A stretch of DNA of 64,000 nt, taken from NCBI GenBank assembly GCA_031316155.1, contig JALDRB010000017.1, positions 1 to 64,000 of the forward strand, given 5' to 3'. The position numbers were made by a program, and so were the translations under genes. This stretch comes from Candidatus Scalindua sp. GTDB lineage: Bacteria; Planctomycetota; Brocadiia; Brocadiales; Scalinduaceae. Below, piece after piece: positions 45,281 through 54,213 of this stretch; the stretch's first letter is position 1, and the number at the start of each line of letters is the position of its first letter. A model generated the notes under the pieces. That model saw only the letters and a list, made by a program, of their open reading frames with translations, was not told where the DNA came from and made no database searches.

Positions 45281-45682
45281 TTGGATCCTGTTGCTAAGAA
45301 TTTTGTTCGAATGAGTGTGATTTATTTTCTGGTTGCTGCAATCATAGGCGCTTATTTGATGTTTTGTGAGAGGCGGTCTTACCATTTACACCAGATGCAT
45401 GTCCATTTGATGATGTTGGGATGGATGTCAATGATGATTTACGGGGTCGGGTATCACATAATACCAAGATTTAATGGAAACCCGGTTGCCTTTCCGAAAC
45501 TGGCGGTTGTTCATTTCTGGTTGGCAAATTTGGCTTTGGTTGGGTTTGTAGGCATGTGGGGGCACGGTGGCCATACAAGAGTTCCTGAAAAGGCTCTTGC
45601 CGTGCTTAATGTAATTGCCATACTCATGTTTGTCATAAACATTCTGTTTAGTCTCAGAAAACCTAAAGAAGCGCAAACTTGA
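45281..45682 (+). CDS. Small COX1/NnrS-like haem membrane protein
   Basis: 133 residues with four membrane segments. The stretch YHLHQMHVHLMMLGWMSMMI followed by YGVGYHIIPRF holds many histidines in helices, as in haem-copper oxidase subunit I fragments and NnrS-like proteins. GMWGHGGH adds two more. The TTG at 45281 is the likely start, behind the purine run AGGGGGGG. A full oxidase subunit would be over 450 residues, so this is a short relative, perhaps a haem or NO-binding protein. It heads an operon with DUF1858 and NifU-type genes. A longer upstream frame from 45100 is probably not translated. Confidence 0.6.
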   Translation: MDPVAKNFVRMSVIYFLVAAIIGAYLMFCERRSYHLHQMHVHLMMLGWMSMMIYGVGYHIIPRFNGNPVAFPKLAVVHFWLANLALVGFVGMWGHGGHTRVPEKALAVLNVIAILMFVINILFSLRKPKEAQT

Positions 45683-45702
45683 ATATATAGGTAATCGTAA
45701 TA

Positions 45703-45927
45703 ATGAGTGATAAACCCTTTGAAATAACAAAGAAATCGAGCATTGGTGAGGTATTTGAGAAATACCCGCAAACAGAGCAGGTTTTTAAAAAATATTTTGG
45801 TTCCGGATGTTTTACTTGTCCCGGTTCAAAAATGGAAGATATTGCTTTTGGTGCTATGATGCACAATGTTGATCCTGAAAAGATTGTTGAAGAGTTGAAT
45901 GAGGTGGTAAAGAAGAAAGACAGATAG
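45703..45927 (+). CDS. DUF1858 protein
   Basis: 74 residues. The DUF1858 pattern is clear: ITKKSSIGEVFEKYPQTEQV, FKKYFGSGCFTCPGSKMEDI and VDPEKIVEELN, with the CFTCPG pair. The domain often accompanies hybrid-cluster and haem/NO-related proteins and may bind a metal or redox group. It lies 20 bases downstream of the COX1-like gene and 35 bases upstream of the NifU-type gene, consistent with one operon. Confidence 0.85.
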   Translation: MSDKPFEITKKSSIGEVFEKYPQTEQVFKKYFGSGCFTCPGSKMEDIAFGAMMHNVDPEKIVEELNEVVKKKDR

Positions 45928-45962
45928 GTTTATTAACGTTTATAAAAGAAGGAGTAGCATAA

Positions 45963-46190
45963 ATGTCAGAAATGAAAGAAAGAGTTCAAAAATCATTAAA
46001 TTCTATCAGGCCTGCTTTACAAGCTGACGGTGGAGATGTCGAGCTCATTGATGTAAAAGACGGTGTTGTAAAGGTTAAGCTGAAAGGTGCCTGCGGTACA
46101 TGTCCGAGTGCGCTTATGACTCTCAAGCAAGGAATAGAGGTTCGAGTGAAAGAGGACATACCTGAAATTATATCCGTTGAATCTGTTTGA
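45963..46190 (+). CDS. NifU C-terminal-domain (NfuA-like) Fe-S scaffold
   Basis: 75 residues consisting of the NifU C-terminal domain only: VQKSLNSIRPALQADGGDVE, VVKVKLKGACGTCPSA (cluster-binding CxxC), LKQGIEVRVKEDIPEI. It carries an Fe-S cluster for transfer to target proteins. AAGGAG precedes the ATG by 8 bases. It follows DUF1858 in the operon and could load clusters on neighbouring redox proteins. Confidence 0.92.
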   Translation: MSEMKERVQKSLNSIRPALQADGGDVELIDVKDGVVKVKLKGACGTCPSALMTLKQGIEVRVKEDIPEIISVESV

Positions 46191-46853
46191 AGGTTAGCGG
46201 AATTATTTCCCCAACGATAATGATTAATGAGTTTGATGTCCGGCCGTTTTCATCATTGGGTGTTTCGGAAAAATTAAAACGACCGAAATCAGGGAATATT
46301 TCATGGTAAAAACCTTTCAGAAGAAATATTGAAAATCGATTGATGGTGCTTTAAATACGGTGTATAAAAATAACTACCTTCAGCTGATGACCAACCTCTT
46401 CATGAAATATTGAATAATGTTCCAATCCATCAGGAATAGAGGGGTTTGACTATAACGATTGAGACAAGGGTGGTCGCTGCATTTCAGCTTTATGGAATGC
46501 CTTGTGATATAGGGGAACAGATTCAAAGTGAATCGTACATTGTATTCCATGAGGCCACTAGCTGTATTTATGAGGAGTACCGGAAAAGGAAGCGGGTGCA
46601 TAATTGAAACTATGCGCGACCTGCTAAAGAACTAGATTGCATGATTTGGTCAGGGGAGCAAACCCAGAAAGATGTTACAGAAGAAACAGGCCAGCTGCTG
46701 CCGGAGATCGAGAGTATCTGAATACTTATAGTATTTCCTGATAATTGACTATATCACGCTGGCCCTGTGCTTTCTTTTTATACGTTTTAAGTTGCAGTGG
46801 ATTCGGAAATGGGATAGCCGCATGGAGTTCAGTTGCTGATAAGAGAGGAGTTG
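46191..46853 (+). pseudogene. Decayed region with coding remnants
   Basis: On the plus strand, 46448-46606 reads TITIETRVVAAFQLYGMPCD, GEQIQSESYIVFHE and so on to a stop. A second piece at 46608-46722 reads NYARPAKELDCMIWSGEQTQ and KDVTEETGQLLPEIESI-stop. Both look like pieces of one lost gene in shifted frames. I do not recognise the family. The rest of the gap shows no signal. Confidence 0.3.
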
Positions 46854-47099
46854 CTATGCTACCTCTTTAACCTCGTTATAAGGACACCCTTTGCAGTCAA
46901 TGGTTATTCCCTGATTTTTTTTCTGCCGCAATTTTATTCGTATTTTTTCAAGCGTTTCCTTAGAGGCATTTACGTCTCTTTGCAGTGTAAGTAACTCACC
47001 TCTTATTTGTCTTGTCTTTTTAATGCTGGGGCATTTTGACCTTATAACAAGTGCCGGACAGCAGCTTACTACTTTTTTTTTGTTTGTTTGCTTTTTCAT
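46854..47099 (-). CDS. Small Cys-rich hypothetical protein
   Basis: 81 residues. It has a Lys-rich N-terminus (MKKQTNKKK), CCPALVIRSKC and a C-terminal DCKGCPYN pair around a central helix (IRGELLTLQRDVNASKETLE). The Cys pairs may bind zinc or a cluster. AAGGAAAAC precedes the ATG at a good distance, which supports translation. It lies downstream of rnc on the same strand with a 30-base gap, so it is probably cotranscribed. No family is known to me. Confidence 0.55.
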   Translation of the reverse strand: MKKQTNKKKVVSCCPALVIRSKCPSIKKTRQIRGELLTLQRDVNASKETLEKIRIKLRQKKNQGITIDCKGCPYNEVKEVA

Positions 47100-47129
47100 A
47101 TCTGTTTTCCTTTCGATATTGATTTTTTA

Positions 47130-47846
47130 TTATAAGTCTATATTGAGTTCAAACCTTTCTAATGTCTTCTTAGCCGCTATCTGTTCAGCGTCTTTCTTGC
47201 AATTTCCATATCCTTTACTGCATTCGACATTGTCAAGTATTGCAACAACTTCAAACATCTTCTTGTGATCAGGGCCTGTCTGTTTGATAATCTTATATTT
47301 GGGCGTATATCCGTGTTGTTTTTGGCAAAAATGCTGAAGAATAGATTTGTAGTTTTTCTCATGTTGATTGTTGCATACGATATCAACTTCATTTTCCAGT
47401 TTATTGATTATGAAATTAGTGACTTCCTCAAGACCTCCGTCAATATATATTGCAGCAATAATTGCCTCCAGGACGTTGGCAATAAGTGATTTTGGAAGTA
47501 CATTATTGGTCATTAATCCTTTTCCTACAGAAATGTACCGTGTCAGGTTCATATCGATACCAACCTTGGCCAGAGTTGTGCGGCTTACTACAACGGATTT
47601 TATTTTCGTCAGCTTTCCCTCGGAGAAATCGGGAAACCTGTTGTATAAGTACTCGGAGGTAACCATTCCGAGCACAGCATCACCAAGAAATTCTAGCCTT
47701 TCGTTACTTGGGTTAAAATATGTTTTAAAGGAAGTGTGAGTCAATGCATTTTCAAGCAAGTTGATATTTTTGAAAAAATATTCCAATTGTTCCTGACATT
47801 CCACTAGTTTCCCGATAACCTCTTTTTTATCCTTGGTTACTATCAT
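47130..47846 (-). CDS. rnc: Ribonuclease III
   Basis: 238 residues. Cleaves double-stranded RNA in rRNA processing and mRNA turnover. The catalytic signature NERLEFLGDAVLG is present, with the second acidic pair in LIANVLEAIIAAIYIDGG. The C-terminal double-stranded RNA-binding domain (NYKSILQHFCQKQ, then KDAEQIAAKKTLE) is complete. It overlaps the upstream NYN gene by 20 bases, suggesting coupled expression of two RNA-acting enzymes. Widespread structured repeats in this genome are potential substrates (inference). Confidence 0.95.
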   Translation of the reverse strand: MIVTKDKKEVIGKLVECQEQLEYFFKNINLLENALTHTSFKTYFNPSNERLEFLGDAVLGMVTSEYLYNRFPDFSEGKLTKIKSVVVSRTTLAKVGIDMNLTRYISVGKGLMTNNVLPKSLIANVLEAIIAAIYIDGGLEEVTNFIINKLENEVDIVCNNQHEKNYKSILQHFCQKQHGYTPKYKIIKQTGPDHKKMFEVVAILDNVECSKGYGNCKKDAEQIAAKKTLERFELNIDL

Positions 47847-48390
47847 TTTTTAAGAATTTTTTTTCTTTAAAGAGCATTGATTCTTCGATAGCAATATATT
47901 TCGTGGAGGCCTCAACCAGTTCAATTGCTGTGCTTTTCCGAAAGGAAACCACCTCAACGCGACAGCCTTGGGCCTTTAACATTTCTACAAGAGGCACAAA
48001 GTCACCGTCACCTGATACGAGGACGATGGTGTCGAGTTTCGGAGCTATTGCAATTGAATCAATAGCTATTCCCATGTCCCAATCTCCCTTAGCGGTTCCA
48101 TCTGGTCTCAGTCTCAACTCTTTGGTCTTGATTTCATAACCCAATCGTTCAAGGGCATCGGTAAAACTCGATTGATCAACATCTGGCTTATGCACTGCAT
48201 ATGCAACGCTTACCCATATCAGATATCTATTGTCAACGATTTCCAGTAAAAGCTTACTGTAGTCAATCTTTGATTGATGTAGCGATTTGGCTGAATAAAA
48301 CATATTTTGCACATCAACAAAGATGCCTAATCGCTGCCTAAATCTTGTAATTGTATCACTTGCCATTTTTTTTACCTTATATTGCCTCAT
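47827..48390 (-). CDS. NYN-domain (LabA/DUF88) putative nuclease
   Basis: 187 residues. A PIN-like NYN domain with the first acidic site in LGIFVDVQNMFYSAK, then GDWDMGIAIDSIAI and VLVSGDGDFVPLVEMLKAQG, as in LabA/DUF88 proteins. The four Asp positions needed for metal binding are present. The members are believed to be RNases. The ATG at 48390 may be preceded by alternative Met codons at 48363. It overlaps rnc by 20 bases. Confidence 0.88.
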   Translation of the reverse strand: MRQYKVKKMASDTITRFRQRLGIFVDVQNMFYSAKSLHQSKIDYSKLLLEIVDNRYLIWVSVAYAVHKPDVDQSSFTDALERLGYEIKTKELRLRPDGTAKGDWDMGIAIDSIAIAPKLDTIVLVSGDGDFVPLVEMLKAQGCRVEVVSFRKSTAIELVEASTKYIAIEESMLFKEKKFLKNDSNQG

Positions 48391-48463
48391 TCTATCTGGT
48401 TTTTCTTAACAGTCAATCAAAAAAGGGCTCAGTTGGCAACTTGACCTCTTGCTTGTTATTTTG

Positions 48464-48492
48464 TTGACAGTAAGTTTTAGTTCTGTTATAGT
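48464..48492 (+). promoter_or_regulatory. Sigma-70-like promoter for pheA
   Basis: TTGACA (48464-48469), an exact 17-base spacer, and TATAGT (48487-48492), about 70 bases before the pheA start. It is the clearest housekeeping promoter in the window and would drive the pheA-tpiA-secG-yicC run. Confidence 0.65.
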
Positions 48493-48561
48493 TGAGCGCG
48501 TTGATAAAATGCTATAACCTACTGAAATTATATATGGTTATGTTTTTCTTTTGAAGGTTGA

Positions 48562-49638
48562 TTGCGCGTGAATCTGGATAAATTAAGAGGGAAAATCGAT
48601 GAATTGGATTTGAGAATTGTGGAACTTCTTAATGAAAGGGCACATATTGTTAAGGAAATAGGGGATATAAAGAAAATTACTAATACTCAGGTGTACGCTC
48701 CTGAGAGAGAAAAACAGGTTTATGACAGAATTATGTCAAGCAACAAGGGGCCTTTAAGCAATAAATGCCTCATGGCCATATATAGAGAGCTTATGGCTGG
48801 TTCTATTGCACTGGAAAAACCCATAAAGGTGGCCTGTTTAGGTCCGGAAGGAACTTTCAGCTATATTGCTGCAAGGGTGAAATTTGGCCATTCTGTTGAA
48901 TATGTTCCTTTGAACGGAATCGATGCGGTTTTTAAAGAAGTTTTACAGAAACGTACAGATTATGGTGTGGTTCCGGTAGAAAATTCTTCAGAAGGGGGCA
49001 TCAGGGAAACGTTAAGCATGTTTACGGAATGTGATGTAAAGGTTTGTGCAGAGATTATCATGCCTATTCATCACAATCTGATGGCAAGTTGCGCCATCGA
49101 TAAAATAGAGAAAATATATTCAAAGTCTCAAGTGTTTTCTCAGTGCAGGTCTTGGCTTTCAAATAACCTGGGAAATGTGGATCTTCTGGATGTTGGAAGT
49201 ACTACCGAAGCGGTTGCTATTGCGGCCAAAGAATCCAACTCTGCCGCCATTGCCCATTCTGAGGTAGCACAGATTTATGGGGTAAATATTCTTCGGCAAA
49301 ATATTGAGGATAATCCTAACAATATCACAAGGTTTTTTGTTTTGGGTCCTGATTTTCCACCTTCAACAGGCTGTGATAAGACGGTGGTTATGTGCTATAT
49401 AAAAAACGAGATAGGCGCGCTGTATAAGATACTGGAACCATTTAGGTTGAATAATATAAACCTGTCTGATATAGAGCCGTTGCCTACCAAAAAGAAGGCA
49501 TGGGATTATTGCTTCTATATAGATTTTGTTGGTCATGCTACTGATGAAAACGTAAAAAAGGCCCTTCTTGAGGTTAACAAAACTTGTGTTGACCTTAAGA
49601 TAATTGGTTCATTTCCTGAAGGATATGTCACCGAATGA
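48562..49638 (+). CDS. pheA: Bifunctional chorismate mutase/prephenate dehydratase
   Basis: 358 residues. Makes prephenate from chorismate and phenylpyruvate from prephenate. The AroQ mutase domain is at 1-90 (KLRGKIDELDLRIVELLNER), the dehydratase at about 95-275 (CLGPEGTFSYIAARVKFG, GVVPVENSSEGG, NPNNITRFFVLG), and the ACT domain at about 285-355 (KNEIGALYKILEPFRLNNIN) for Phe feedback. The start is TTG 48562 or GTG 48568; GAAGG favours the former by spacing. It overlaps tpiA by 4 bases. Confidence 0.95.
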   Translation: MRVNLDKLRGKIDELDLRIVELLNERAHIVKEIGDIKKITNTQVYAPEREKQVYDRIMSSNKGPLSNKCLMAIYRELMAGSIALEKPIKVACLGPEGTFSYIAARVKFGHSVEYVPLNGIDAVFKEVLQKRTDYGVVPVENSSEGGIRETLSMFTECDVKVCAEIIMPIHHNLMASCAIDKIEKIYSKSQVFSQCRSWLSNNLGNVDLLDVGSTTEAVAIAAKESNSAAIAHSEVAQIYGVNILRQNIEDNPNNITRFFVLGPDFPPSTGCDKTVVMCYIKNEIGALYKILEPFRLNNINLSDIEPLPTKKKAWDYCFYIDFVGHATDENVKKALLEVNKTCVDLKIIGSFPEGYVTE

Positions 49639-50408
49639 AAAAGCTATCTGTTGTGGGTAACTGGAAAATGAATTTGACTCTGGAGGAAGCCAGAAATCTG
49701 GCTATAAGGTTATCCAATGAAGCGGTTAATTTAGAGGATAAAGTTGATGTCGGTGTGTGTCCTCCTTTTGTATTTTTAAAGGATGTATGTGATATTCTGA
49801 AAGACAGCAAGATATGTGTCGGTGCACAGAATATGAATGCAGAAAGAAGCGGTGCATATACTGGTGAAATTTCAGGAGCGATGATTAAGGAGATTGGTTG
49901 TTCGCTTGTGATACTTGGCCATTCTGAACGAAGGACGATTTTTCACGAATCGAATTCACTCGTTAATGCAAAGTTGCATACCGCTTTGACTTATGATTTC
50001 AACACAATTTTGTGTGTAGGAGAGAGCCTGGAAGAGCGGGAAACAGAGAGGACGGAAGAGGTTGTAGGTATTCAGTTATCTGAATCTTTAAAAGGAGTAA
50101 CAAAAGGACAAGTTCGCAAACTCATAATTGCATATGAACCTGTATGGGCAATAGGAACGGGAAAAACGGCATCCCCGGAACAAGCCAATTGCGTACACTC
50201 TTTTATTAGAAATATACTTAAAAATCAATTCGGGGAGGCAGCGCAGGGTGTTAGAATTCAATATGGCGGCAGCGTGAATTCGAAAAATGCCAAAGAGCTC
50301 TTAAGTCAGCCTGAAATTGATGGTGCATTGGTTGGAGGGGCAAGTCTGGATTTCGAATCTTTTTTCAGTATTATTTCTGATGCGCTGAAGATTGAAAAGT
50401 CATCATAG
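49635..50408 (+). CDS. tpiA: Triosephosphate isomerase
   Basis: 257 residues. Interconverts glyceraldehyde-3-phosphate and dihydroxyacetone phosphate. VGNWKMN (catalytic Lys), GHSERR (His), AYEPVWAIGTGK (catalytic Glu and loop 6) and IQYGGSVNSKNA plus GALVGGASL for phosphate binding are all present. The ATG overlaps the pheA stop (ATGA). A gap of about 200 bases before secG holds no convincing gene. Confidence 0.97.
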   Translation: MKKLSVVGNWKMNLTLEEARNLAIRLSNEAVNLEDKVDVGVCPPFVFLKDVCDILKDSKICVGAQNMNAERSGAYTGEISGAMIKEIGCSLVILGHSERRTIFHESNSLVNAKLHTALTYDFNTILCVGESLEERETERTEEVVGIQLSESLKGVTKGQVRKLIIAYEPVWAIGTGKTASPEQANCVHSFIRNILKNQFGEAAQGVRIQYGGSVNSKNAKELLSQPEIDGALVGGASLDFESFFSIISDALKIEKSS

Positions 50409-50609
50409 TCTTTTTTGAGTAGAATGAAAACTGTTCTGTGTACCGGGTCTGCTATTTTATCGCCGTTAGCATGTAAAACATGGTTTGGTATGTTCATGGA
50501 AACAGTGTTATACTCATCTTTTTATTTAATCCCTTGGTTTTTATACAAAACAATCCTAATGATAATGTCTACAGAGTCAAAATTAAGTATTGAAAGGAGC
50601 TAATTAATA

Positions 50610-51161
50610 ATGAAGTTGAAATGGATTGTTGCAATTGTGATTATTTTCGGTTCAATTGCAATGTTTTTTGTGTTCCAGTGGTCGGGTGTTTTAAAATCTT
50701 TGCTTGTACTGTCGAGTATTATTTTAATTGGCGTTGTCTTGTTGCAGTCAGGTAAAGGTGGGGGGTTGGCAGCCATTGGCGGTTTTTCTGATCAGTCAGC
50801 ATTTGGAACAAAAACGGGAACTTTTTTAAGTAAAATTACCTATCTTGTTGGTGCATCATTTATCTTTACCACAATTTTGCTCACAAAATTGACTCTTACT
50901 TCAATTCATGGTACCGGAATGATACCTGAACATGCCCATGAAGCATTACAACAGGTTTTCCATGGAGATCATGATGATCTGGCTCATGATGAACACGAGG
51001 GGCACGATCACGAAGGCCATGACCACGCGAACCAGGAAAAGCCACAGGATCCAGGGGGTGTTGTGATTGATGAGGAATCGATGGGTATGAAGGGTATTGA
51101 TGCTATAGATGAAAAAAAGGAAGAGAGTAAGCCTGAACAGGGTGTCGAAGAAGAGAAATGA
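50610..51161 (+). CDS. secG: SecG translocase subunit with long His-rich tail
   Basis: 183 residues. SecG is the small accessory subunit of the SecYEG channel. Two membrane segments and the conserved loop [20 protein letters not shown] then [17 protein letters not shown] are present. The C-terminal 80 residues are unusual: [20 protein letters not shown] and [16 protein letters not shown] form a His/Asp metal-binding-like tract, then an acidic end. The family norm is 70-120 residues. AAAGGAG precedes the ATG. Its stop overlaps the yicC start. Confidence 0.9.
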   Translation: MKLKWIVAIVIIFGSIAMFFVFQWSGVLKSLLVLSSIILIGVVLLQSGKGGGLAAIGGFSDQSAFGTKTGTFLSKITYLVGASFIFTTILLTKLTLTSIHGTGMIPEHAHEALQQVFHGDHDDLAHDEHEGHDHEGHDHANQEKPQDPGGVVIDEESMGMKGIDAIDEKKEESKPEQGVEEEK

Positions 51162-52048
51162 TTAAGAGTATGACAGGGTTTGGCAGGGCAGAATTAAAGA
51201 GTGCAGAGACGACTATTCATGTCGAAATACGTTCCCTAAATAATAAATACCTGAAAGTTAATACAAAAATTCCAGAATCGTTACTTAACTTTGAAGACAG
51301 AATTGGGAAACTGTTAAAGGATGTGTTGTTTCGCGGGACCGTTAATTTGTCTATTGATTATAAATCACTGAAACAAGAACCTCGCTGTTATATCAATAAA
51401 GATGTATTAAAAGAGTACTATCAGCTTATCAGCGAAACACGGAATGAAATATCTTTTAAACAGGACGTGACATTTGAAAGCCTTATTTCTCTTCCCGGGG
51501 TGCTGGAATATAAAAAAGATAGTGCTGATGGGCAGTTTGATGATGACGGCTGGTCAGAATTAGAGGAATTAATACGGGTTGCGGTCAATGATTTAGACCT
51601 CATGAAACGGGCAGAAGGTGAAAATCTGCAATCTGAAATCGAAAAATGGATAACACGTATCTCCTTATTTCTGGAAAAGATAGAAAACGAGTCCCAAGTA
51701 GTAGTCCAGAAATATAGAGACCGTATTCATAAGAGGGTTTCCTCATTACTGGAAGGAACAAATATCAGTATAGAAAAAGAGGATTTATATAAAGAGGTTG
51801 CGATCTATGCCGACAGGTGTGATATTTCAGAGGAATTAGGGAGGTTGAAAAGTCATCTTACCATGTTTCGTGATGTAATGGAAAAAGAAGAACCTACAGG
51901 AAGAAAGCTTGAATTTATCGTACAAGAGATGTTTCGTGAGGCGAATACCATAGGGTCTAAAGCGAATGATACAGACATTGTCAGGTACGTAATCGAAATA
52001 AAAACAGAAATAGAACGGATAAAGGAGCAGGTTTTTAATATAGAATAG
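51158..52048 (+). CDS. yicC: YicC/YloC family endoribonuclease
   Basis: 296 residues. The family acts on RNA and is commonly next to gmk, as here. The N-terminus [14 protein letters not shown] is diagnostic, with [20 protein letters not shown] after it. The C-terminus ([20 protein letters not shown], then [20 protein letters not shown]) holds the catalytic acidic and Glu residues. It overlaps secG by 4 bases. Confidence 0.95.
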   Translation: MIKSMTGFGRAELKSAETTIHVEIRSLNNKYLKVNTKIPESLLNFEDRIGKLLKDVLFRGTVNLSIDYKSLKQEPRCYINKDVLKEYYQLISETRNEISFKQDVTFESLISLPGVLEYKKDSADGQFDDDGWSELEELIRVAVNDLDLMKRAEGENLQSEIEKWITRISLFLEKIENESQVVVQKYRDRIHKRVSSLLEGTNISIEKEDLYKEVAIYADRCDISEELGRLKSHLTMFRDVMEKEEPTGRKLEFIVQEMFREANTIGSKANDTDIVRYVIEIKTEIERIKEQVFNIE

Positions 52049-52074
52049 TAACAATTTATAAACAGAAGAAGATG

Positions 52075-52239
52075 TATACTCATCTCATAATGGTTTTCTG
52101 ACCTGCCTGTGCGTAAGGAACGCACGCAGACAGGTAAAATCCGAGATAAAATTGAGCGAGTAAAGCCCTCGGCGTCTTTTGTCCGGGGATACCTTCACCA
52201 AGATTTTGTTTCCAGTAAAACCAAATCGGTTTTAGTATA
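52075..52239 (+). repeat. Family C element, copy 2, with an inserted hairpin module
   Basis: Termini TATACT (52075) and AGTATA (52234-52239). Compared with copy 1 it has about 34 extra bases forming a hairpin (CCTGCCTGTGCGT and ACGCACGCAGACAGG) inside the arm near TCCGA. It ends 6 bases before the gmk GTG start, so no proper ribosome site is left between them. Confidence 0.8.
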
Positions 52240-52245
52240 ACTACT

Positions 52246-52800
52246 GTGAATAGAAAAGGTCGATTGGTAATAATATCGGGACCATCGGGGAGCGGAAAAA
52301 CGACGATTTGCGAACATTTGATGTTGAATCCAGGTGTAAAGAGGTCAGTGTCGTTTACAACACGGGAACCAAGAGAGGGGGAACAAAACGGGATAGATTA
52401 CCATTTTGTAGAAAAAAGTACCTTTGAAAGCCTTATTAAAGAAGACAAATTATTAGAATATGCAGAATATTGTGGTTCGTTTTATGGTACACCCCTTGAG
52501 CCTGTCAAGGAGGCAATCCATAATGGCGAACTTTTCATACTGGCTATTGATGTTATAGGGGCATTGCAGATTATGGGAAAAATTAAGGAGACTACCACGA
52601 TCTTTATCATGGCACCAGATGATGAAATTTTACGACAGAGGCTGGAGAAAAGGGTCACAAATAGTGAAATGGATATCCGTAAAAGACTTGAACAGGCCAA
52701 AAACGAATTAACCTACAGTAATCGTTACGATTATTGCATTGTTAATGATAAACTGGAAGTTACCATTAGAAAGATTGAGAAAATTTTAGGTCTCTCTTGA
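52246..52800 (+). CDS. gmk: Guanylate kinase
   Basis: 184 residues. Phosphorylates GMP to GDP. The P-loop ISGPSGSGKTTICEHL, RSVSFTTREPREGEQNG and IDYHFVEKSTFESLI for GMP binding, and EYCGSFYGTP are all present. The start is a GTG only 6 bases after family C copy 2, with no Shine-Dalgarno sequence in front. Translation may rely on a sequence inside the element or a leaderless message. It follows yicC, as in many bacteria. No rpoZ gene follows. Confidence 0.95.
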   Translation: MNRKGRLVIISGPSGSGKTTICEHLMLNPGVKRSVSFTTREPREGEQNGIDYHFVEKSTFESLIKEDKLLEYAEYCGSFYGTPLEPVKEAIHNGELFILAIDVIGALQIMGKIKETTTIFIMAPDDEILRQRLEKRVTNSEMDIRKRLEQAKNELTYSNRYDYCIVNDKLEVTIRKIEKILGLS

Positions 52801-52838
52801 GTACTAAATTCATGCATAGCTTTCAAAATCATGTTTTA

Positions 52839-53028
52839 TGTGCGTTAGCACACTCGCCTGAACAATCATTTGGGCAGGTATTCAAAGTGACGTTAAGCTA
52901 TTTTGTGGATGTTTTTGCCCGTCCGGCCTCTAGGCCCATTTGCCATTCCTTGCCTGAATGACATGTCGGGTAGGTAAAGGCACATGGGGGGTAATACTCA
53001 TTCTGGCTGGCAGGATGCGCTTAACTTG
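52839..53028 (+). repeat. Family A repeat, copy 5 (long, degenerate)
   Basis: Begins TGTGCGTTAGCACA and keeps GTGACGTTAAGC and GTGGATGTTTTTGCCC but carries extra sequence, including a P-like palindrome (52918-52945, CCCGTCCGGCCTCTAGG). It ends GCAGGATGCGCTTAACTTG. B copy 2 follows directly. Confidence 0.6.
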
Positions 53029-53032
53029 AGGA

Positions 53033-53147
53033 GTTTCAATATTTCCTTATATTTTGCGCTGAAGGCGCAAGTTCAAAAGTCCGTAAAAACTGTTATGGAC
53101 GGTAGTTTTAGGAATTTTGGAAAAGTTAGCCAGGATTGCCTAACTTG
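53033..53147 (+). repeat. Family B repeat, copy 2
   Basis: TTTCAATATTTCCTTAT, the TTGCGC/GCGCAA hairpin, AACTGTT-ATGGAC-GGTAGTT (stem kept by G-U type changes relative to copy 1), GGAATTTTGGAAAAGTTAGC and CTAACTTG. It lies before coaC. Confidence 0.75.
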
Positions 53148-53185
53148 ATGCATACACATGGTTATCAAATCATTCAGGTTTTGAA

Positions 53186-53761
53186 ATGATTAAAAATATT
53201 GTCTTTGGTGTAACGGGGAGTATTGCTGCATTTAAGGCTGCAGAAGTTGTTTCAAAACTGCGAAGCCGAGGGTTTGATATTACTGTGATAATGACAAAAT
53301 CTGCACAGAAATTTATCAATCCCTTGACATTTCGAACACTTTCACAAAACAGGGTGATAACTGATATTTTCATTGAGGACAATGTTTACGACCCGCAACA
53401 TATCTCACTGGCTAATAAGGCAGGGATTATCGTTATAGCACCTGCAACGGCCAACATTATCGGCAAATTAGCTTCTGGAGTTGCAGATGATGCTCTGTCC
53501 TGTATTGTTTTAGCCTCAGAGGTTCCGGTCTTAATAGCACCCGCTATGGATGATCGGATGTACTTGAATCCGATAACACAAAAAAATATACGAGAACTTC
53601 AGAGTGTTGGTTATAAGTTTATTGGCCCGGGAAAAGGGAGATTAGCGTCAGGCCGAATCGGTTTGGGACGTATGGTAGATGTTGAAATAGTGGTCGAATC
53701 AATTATTGAAGAATTGAAGTGCATATCAGATAACGAAGGTAAATATCTTAGCCAGGGATAG
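53186..53761 (+). CDS. coaC: Phosphopantothenoylcysteine decarboxylase (single-domain CoaC)
   Basis: 191 residues. An FMN-dependent decarboxylase for coenzyme A synthesis. [20 protein letters not shown] opens the flavin fold, the catalytic His is in [12 protein letters not shown], then [20 protein letters not shown] follows. The usual PxMNxxM substrate motif reads PAMDDRMY (Asp for Asn), and [13 protein letters not shown] covers the Cys-loop region without a Cys. The CoaB synthetase half is absent and must be elsewhere. The changed Asn is a reason for caution. Confidence 0.85.
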   Translation: MIKNIVFGVTGSIAAFKAAEVVSKLRSRGFDITVIMTKSAQKFINPLTFRTLSQNRVITDIFIEDNVYDPQHISLANKAGIIVIAPATANIIGKLASGVADDALSCIVLASEVPVLIAPAMDDRMYLNPITQKNIRELQSVGYKFIGPGKGRLASGRIGLGRMVDVEIVVESIIEELKCISDNEGKYLSQG

Positions 53762-53763
53762 TA

Positions 53764-54213
53764 ATGCACGAAATCAAATTAAAGATAAAGAGGAAAGAGG
53801 GCTGCGAAGATCTTCCTTTGCCGAGATATATGAGTCAAGCGGCGAGCGGTATGGATCTTTATGCAGCAGTTGATAGTCAAATAAAACTGAAAAAAGATGA
53901 AATTAAGTTGATTCCTACGGGCCTCATTATTGCTGTACCATTTGGTTACGAGGCGCAGGTCCGCCCGAGGAGTGGATTAGCGTTGAAATATGGGATAACG
54001 TTGGTTAACTCACCCGGAACGATAGACAGCGATTACCGGGGTGAGATTGGTATTATTCTGTGCAATATGGGTGAACAAGAGTTTGTGATTGAACGAGGGA
54101 TGCGAATAGCACAATTGGTTATACAACCGGTGGTGCGGGCTGAGCTGGAAGAGGTAGAAGAATTAGAGGAGACTCACAGAGGGGAAGGAGGCTTTGGACA
54201 CACGGGGCATTGA
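53764..54213 (+). CDS. dut: dUTP diphosphatase
   Basis: 149 residues, a trimeric dUTPase. The five family motifs can be read: [55 protein letters not shown], and the C-terminal [11 protein letters not shown]. It hydrolyses dUTP to dUMP and PPi, preventing uracil in DNA. It starts 2 bases after the coaC stop and is clearly cotranscribed. Confidence 0.97.
   Translation: MHEIKLKIKRKEGCEDLPLPRYMSQAASGMDLYAAVDSQIKLKKDEIKLIPTGLIIAVPFGYEAQVRPRSGLALKYGITLVNSPGTIDSDYRGEIGIILCNMGEQEFVIERGMRIAQLVIQPVVRAELEEVEELEETHRGEGGFGHTGH

Noticed and set aside
45100..45297. Open frame of 65 codons before the COX1-like gene
   Set aside because: It spans the promoter TTGACA-17-TATCTT, has no ribosome site and ends inside the next gene.
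50415..50603. Open frame of 62 codons between tpiA and secG
   Set aside because: No ribosome site and no recognisable composition. Likely chance in an AT-rich gap, though a tiny membrane peptide cannot be excluded.
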